Shown here: positions 4,538 to 6,756 of the stretch, in pieces
Layout of the letters: each line of letters starts with the position of its first letter
Position numbering within the stretch: the first letter of the stretch is position 1
Assembly: GCA_030433055.1 (NCBI GenBank)
Contig: JAUILJ010000447.1
Location: 1-6,756, forward strand
DNA: 6,756 bases
Direction: 5' to 3'
Origin: Polyangia bacterium
GTDB lineage: Bacteria > Myxococcota_A > Polyangia > Polyangiales > Polyangiaceae
Program-made: the position numbers and the translations under genes
The notes under the pieces: generated by a model
Database searches by the model: none
The model's input: the letters and a program-made list of their open reading frames with translations, nothing else
What the model was told of the DNA's origin: nothing

Positions 4538-6214
4538 ATGTCGCTCCGTTCCCGCTGTGCGTTCGCCCTGCTTGCTTCCAGCTGCGCTCTCGCGTCCTGC
4601 TCGCAGGTTCTGGGATTGGACGAGTTCCGTCCTGCCCTCACAGGGGGTGCTGGGGGGGCTGCCGGTGCTGGGGCTGCCGGTGCTGGGGCTGCCGGCGGCG
4701 CGGGCGCAGCTGCGGGCGCAGGGGCTACTGGCGGAGCGTCGGGCGGAGCCACGGGAGGAGCTGGCACCGGAGCCCTGGGCGGGGCGGGCGTGGGCGCCGT
4801 CGGAGGGGGCGCCGTCGGAGGGGGCGGTGGTCAGCTTTGCGAGCCGAACACCAAGCAAGGCTGTTACTCGGGTCCCACCGGTACCCAAGGGAAGGGGATC
4901 TGTTCCGCGGGGGAACGGACCTGCAACGCCCTTGGGGACGGCTACGGGGAGTGTGTTGGGGAGAGCTTACCGGCGGTGGAGGACTGCTCGGCCAGTGACG
5001 TCGACGAAAACTGCGATGGTTATGAATGCGGAATCTGGTCGCGAGCTTTCTCCGATCTCAGGCCCACGCTGACCGCTGTGACCGCGACGGGAGAAGTCCT
5101 GGTTGCTGGGACCATTGGAGCGAACGCGACGTTTGCAGGAAAAGCCTACTCTGCTGCTGACGGAGTTGGCTTCGTCGCTGAAATAAGCGCGGGAGGAGCA
5201 GAGGCCTGGCTGACGCCGGTGCCGGGAACCCCCATTGATCTAGCGTGGGACCCGTCAACCCATGGTGCCTACGTAGTCCTTCGGGTGGGGCTGGTTGGCT
5301 TCGAACGGTCTGCGCTGGTGGCTTTGGGGGCCGGCGGTGTGGATCGCTGGAGCAAGGAGCTTCCGGTGCCCTCGTTCCGTTCGGTTGCGGCTTCGCCCAA
5401 TGGCGTCGTGGTTTCAGGGGGGATTGACGAACCCATCGACCTGGGAGATGGAGAGCATGAACCTGTTGGTGCCGATGGATTCCTCGCGGAATACTCCGCA
5501 CAGGGAGTCCTACTTTGGTCCGAGTACGTCGCGACCGCGAAGGAGGACTATGTCAACGACGTCGTGGTAAGCGACGGGTATGTCTTCTTCGTTGGACGAA
5601 CCTGGGGAGCGTTCGACTTTGGTGACGGAGATCCAGTAACACCACTCCTCGGCGGCTCGGTGGGCTTCGTGGTCGGCAGGCCGTTGAGTGGTGGGCCTGT
5701 GATCAAGCGAGTGTACTCCGGGACAGGAAAGCAATTCTTACAGCCCTTGAGGATCGGTCGAGAAGGACAGGGTGGTCTGTCCGTCGTCGGATATTACCAA
5801 GAGGAAATCGCTGGACTGCCCCGCAGCGTCAGCGACCAAACGTTCCTGCTCCGCCTTCACCCCTCCAGTACCGCAATATCACAGGACTGGGGAGTCACAC
5901 TGGGTCCGCTCGATTGGAACTCGGTACGCATGACCGACCAAGACGGTGTCGACGTGGCGTTGTTGGGGAAAGCACTCACGGACGCGACGTTTGGTGGGTC
6001 ACCAATCCTGTGGGAAGAATCAGTCCTGCTGAGGTTCGACTCCGGCGGCCAATACTCGTGGCATCGTCAGGTCGGTGTCAAAGGCGCGGATGCGGCCGGA
6101 ATTGCCTCTCTGGGCTCCGGCGAACTCGTCCTGGTGGGTACCAGCCCCTCGCAGTGGGACGTCGGGAGCGATCCCATCGCGGCCGGCCCTTTCATCGTCA
6201 AGACTGGCAAGTAG
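4538..6214 (+). CDS. Second type B lipoprotein: 8-Cys DENCDG module plus beta-propeller-like region
   Basis: A 558-residue paralogue of the gene at 2622. Residues 1-21 are a lipoprotein signal (Arg 4 and 6, hydrophobic core, lipobox LASC, Cys 21), followed by QVLGLDEFRP. Residues 33-97 are a Gly/Ala spacer coded by short repeats and a run of seven G. Residues 101-167 are the eight-cysteine module with DENCDG, almost identical at DNA level to that of the first type B gene. Residues 168-558 show propeller-like strands, such as VLVAGTIGANATF, IDLGDGEHEPVGADGFLAEY and FDFGDGDPV, and both proteins end in KTGK. The propeller region is much more diverged than the module. A secreted, lipid-anchored binding protein is likely; its ligand is unknown. 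No Shine-Dalgarno is seen; the ATG is chosen for its complete signal peptide. No T-tailed terminator follows, unlike the other genes in the array. Confidence 0.9.
   Translation: MSLRSRCAFALLASSCALASCSQVLGLDEFRPALTGGAGGAAGAGAAGAGAAGGAGAAAGAGATGGASGGATGGAGTGALGGAGVGAVGGGAVGGGGGQLCEPNTKQGCYSGPTGTQGKGICSAGERTCNALGDGYGECVGESLPAVEDCSASDVDENCDGYECGIWSRAFSDLRPTLTAVTATGEVLVAGTIGANATFAGKAYSAADGVGFVAEISAGGAEAWLTPVPGTPIDLAWDPSTHGAYVVLRVGLVGFERSALVALGAGGVDRWSKELPVPSFRSVAASPNGVVVSGGIDEPIDLGDGEHEPVGADGFLAEYSAQGVLLWSEYVATAKEDYVNDVVVSDGYVFFVGRTWGAFDFGDGDPVTPLLGGSVGFVVGRPLSGGPVIKRVYSGTGKQFLQPLRIGREGQGGLSVVGYYQEEIAGLPRSVSDQTFLLRLHPSSTAISQDWGVTLGPLDWNSVRMTDQDGVDVALLGKALTDATFGGSPILWEESVLLRFDSGGQYSWHRQVGVKGADAAGIASLGSGELVLVGTSPSQWDVGSDPIAAGPFIVKTGK
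4646..4822 (+). repeat. Short in-frame repeats and G7 run in type B spacer
   Basis: GGTGCTGGGGCTGCC occurs twice in perfect tandem (4664-4678, 4679-4693), with a longer variant just before it (4646-4663) that contains seven consecutive G at 4652-4658. GGCGCCGTCGGAGGG occurs twice at 4793-4807 and 4808-4822. All units are 15 or 18 bp and keep frame, encoding the Gly/Ala spacer between lipobox and Cys module. They are unlike the 30-bp units of the type A genes. Confidence 0.85.
4841..5038 (+). repeat. Near-identical 198-bp module, copy 2 (partner at 2910-3107)
   Basis: This is the second copy of the DNA encoding the eight-cysteine module. Most differences from the first copy are single third-position or conservative changes, for example CAT/TAT (His/Tyr) next to DENCDG and CTT/GTT (Leu/Val). 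It lies at the same place in the protein, between the Gly-rich spacer and the propeller-like region. Confidence 0.93.
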
Positions 6215-6313
6215 CGTCGAACGCCGCAGCAACCTAGCGCTTTGCCGAACCGACTCGACTGGGCAGCGAGGAGCGTGTAGCACCCGAGGGAGCAGCCAGG
6301 CTGCGACCTCCCT
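6215..6313 (+). promoter_or_regulatory. Gap before AI-2E gene with hairpin abutting the start codon
   Basis: These 99 bases hold no gene and no T-tailed terminator. At the right end, AGGGAG (6287-6292) can pair with CTCCCT (6308-6313), with CAGC/GCTG (6293-6296, 6300-6303) stacking inside around the loop CAG and CGAC bulged. The hairpin ends directly against the ATG at 6314, and the only Shine-Dalgarno-like sequence (GAGGGAG) lies within its left arm. It may restrain translation of the next gene or act as a weak terminator for the gene before it. Confidence 0.35.
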
Positions 6314-6756
6314 ATGACCGACACGGCGAGTGGCAATTTCCCCCAGCGGGATTCGCGGCCGGGCTGGAATCGCTCCCGCGTCGTCTTCCTTTTGGTTAGC
6401 GGAATCGCCGTTACGGCGCTGCTGATCGCCACCCGCGAGGTGCTGCTCCCGTTCATCGTGGCTCTGATCCTGGCCTACGTGCTCACGCCGCTGGTCGCGT
6501 TGTGCGAGCGTCGGCGTATCCCCAGGGCACTGGCCATCATCTTGGTCTACCTGGTGGTCTTTGGCGGGGCGTACGGCTTCGGTGCGTTGGTCTTCCCGCG
6601 GGTGTTCCAGGAGGCGTTGCAGCTCTCCAAGGAGACTCCTGCCATGGCCCGAGAGCTGGCGGTCAAATGGGGGCCAGTCGCGGAGAGCCGGGTCCAGGCG
6701 TTCCTCGATCGCTTGGACACCGGTCACAAGGAGCCGCCACCAGAGCACAAGGAGCA
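6314..6756 (+). CDS. AI-2E/PerM family membrane transporter (3'-truncated)
   Basis: The frame is open from the ATG at 6314 to the window end, giving 147 residues of a protein that in this family usually has about 350 or more. After a polar N-terminus come hydrophobic segments at about 23-39, 43-63 and 72-95. The stretch LLPFIVALILAYVLTPLV followed by ERRRIPRALAIILVYLVV is typical of the AI-2E family (PF01594), multi-pass inner-membrane proteins that include E. coli TqsA and PerM. The soluble, helical part after residue 96 (RVFQEALQLSKETP) also fits. Family members have been linked to autoinducer-2 export or ion exchange; the substrate here cannot be told. The ATG is the only usable start, because a TAG at 6278 closes the frame upstream with no other start codon between. 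It is probably not functionally tied to the lipoprotein array. Confidence 0.88.
   Translation, partial: MTDTASGNFPQRDSRPGWNRSRVVFLLVSGIAVTALLIATREVLLPFIVALILAYVLTPLVALCERRRIPRALAIILVYLVVFGGAYGFGALVFPRVFQEALQLSKETPAMARELAVKWGPVAESRVQAFLDRLDTGHKEPPPEHKE

Noticed and set aside
6020..6748. 242-residue open frame on the minus strand
   Set aside because: It overlaps both the end of the second type B gene and the AI-2E gene, whose family features are clear on the + strand. Its composition (Arg/Gln/Asp-rich) is typical of an antisense shadow in GC-rich DNA.
1..6756. Insertion sequence or transposon as the cause of the type A/type B replacement
   Set aside because: No transposase gene, terminal inverted repeats or target duplications are visible around the type B genes.

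Overview
The window looks like GC-rich chromosomal DNA from a myxobacterium (Myxococcota, most likely a Polyangiales/Sorangium-type genome). This rests on the strong G/C bias at third codon positions, a cluster of lipoproteins with Gly/Ala/Ser/Thr-rich spacers behind the lipobox, Cys-rich extracytoplasmic modules, and the 'C-x-GP-x-GT...DENCDG' module that I associate from memory with myxobacterial surface proteins. All genes read on the + strand. No tRNA, rRNA, CRISPR array or transposase is visible.

Layout: (1) 1-905, the 3' part of a type A protein: Gly-rich decapeptide repeats, a roughly 150-residue domain, then a tail with 13 cysteines. It is followed by a rho-independent terminator. (2) 906-1304, a 399-base non-coding stretch with two dyads and two tandem Shine-Dalgarno sequences. 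(3) 1305-2501, a complete type A lipoprotein with six 30-bp repeats, followed by a second terminator of closely similar sequence. (4) 2622-4274, a type B lipoprotein: lipobox, Gly-rich spacer, 8-Cys module, then a beta-propeller-like region. (5) 4305-4412, a headless remnant of a type A C-terminus, followed by a third terminator of the same kind. (6) 4538-6214, a second type B lipoprotein. (7) 6314 to the end, the start of an AI-2E/PerM-family membrane protein, probably unrelated to the cluster.

The cluster appears to be a small modular array of paralogous surface lipoproteins built by duplication. The gene-terminator unit is repeated three times. In the third unit a type B gene stands where a type A body would be expected, with only the type A tail and terminator left. 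The two type B genes share a 198-base module at about 95.5% identity (9 mismatches counted by eye), while the DNA on either side is clearly more diverged, which points to gene conversion or module exchange. All four proteins are expected outside the cytoplasm, tethered by lipid. Their ligands and functions cannot be read from the sequence. No enzymatic active site was recognised in the array.
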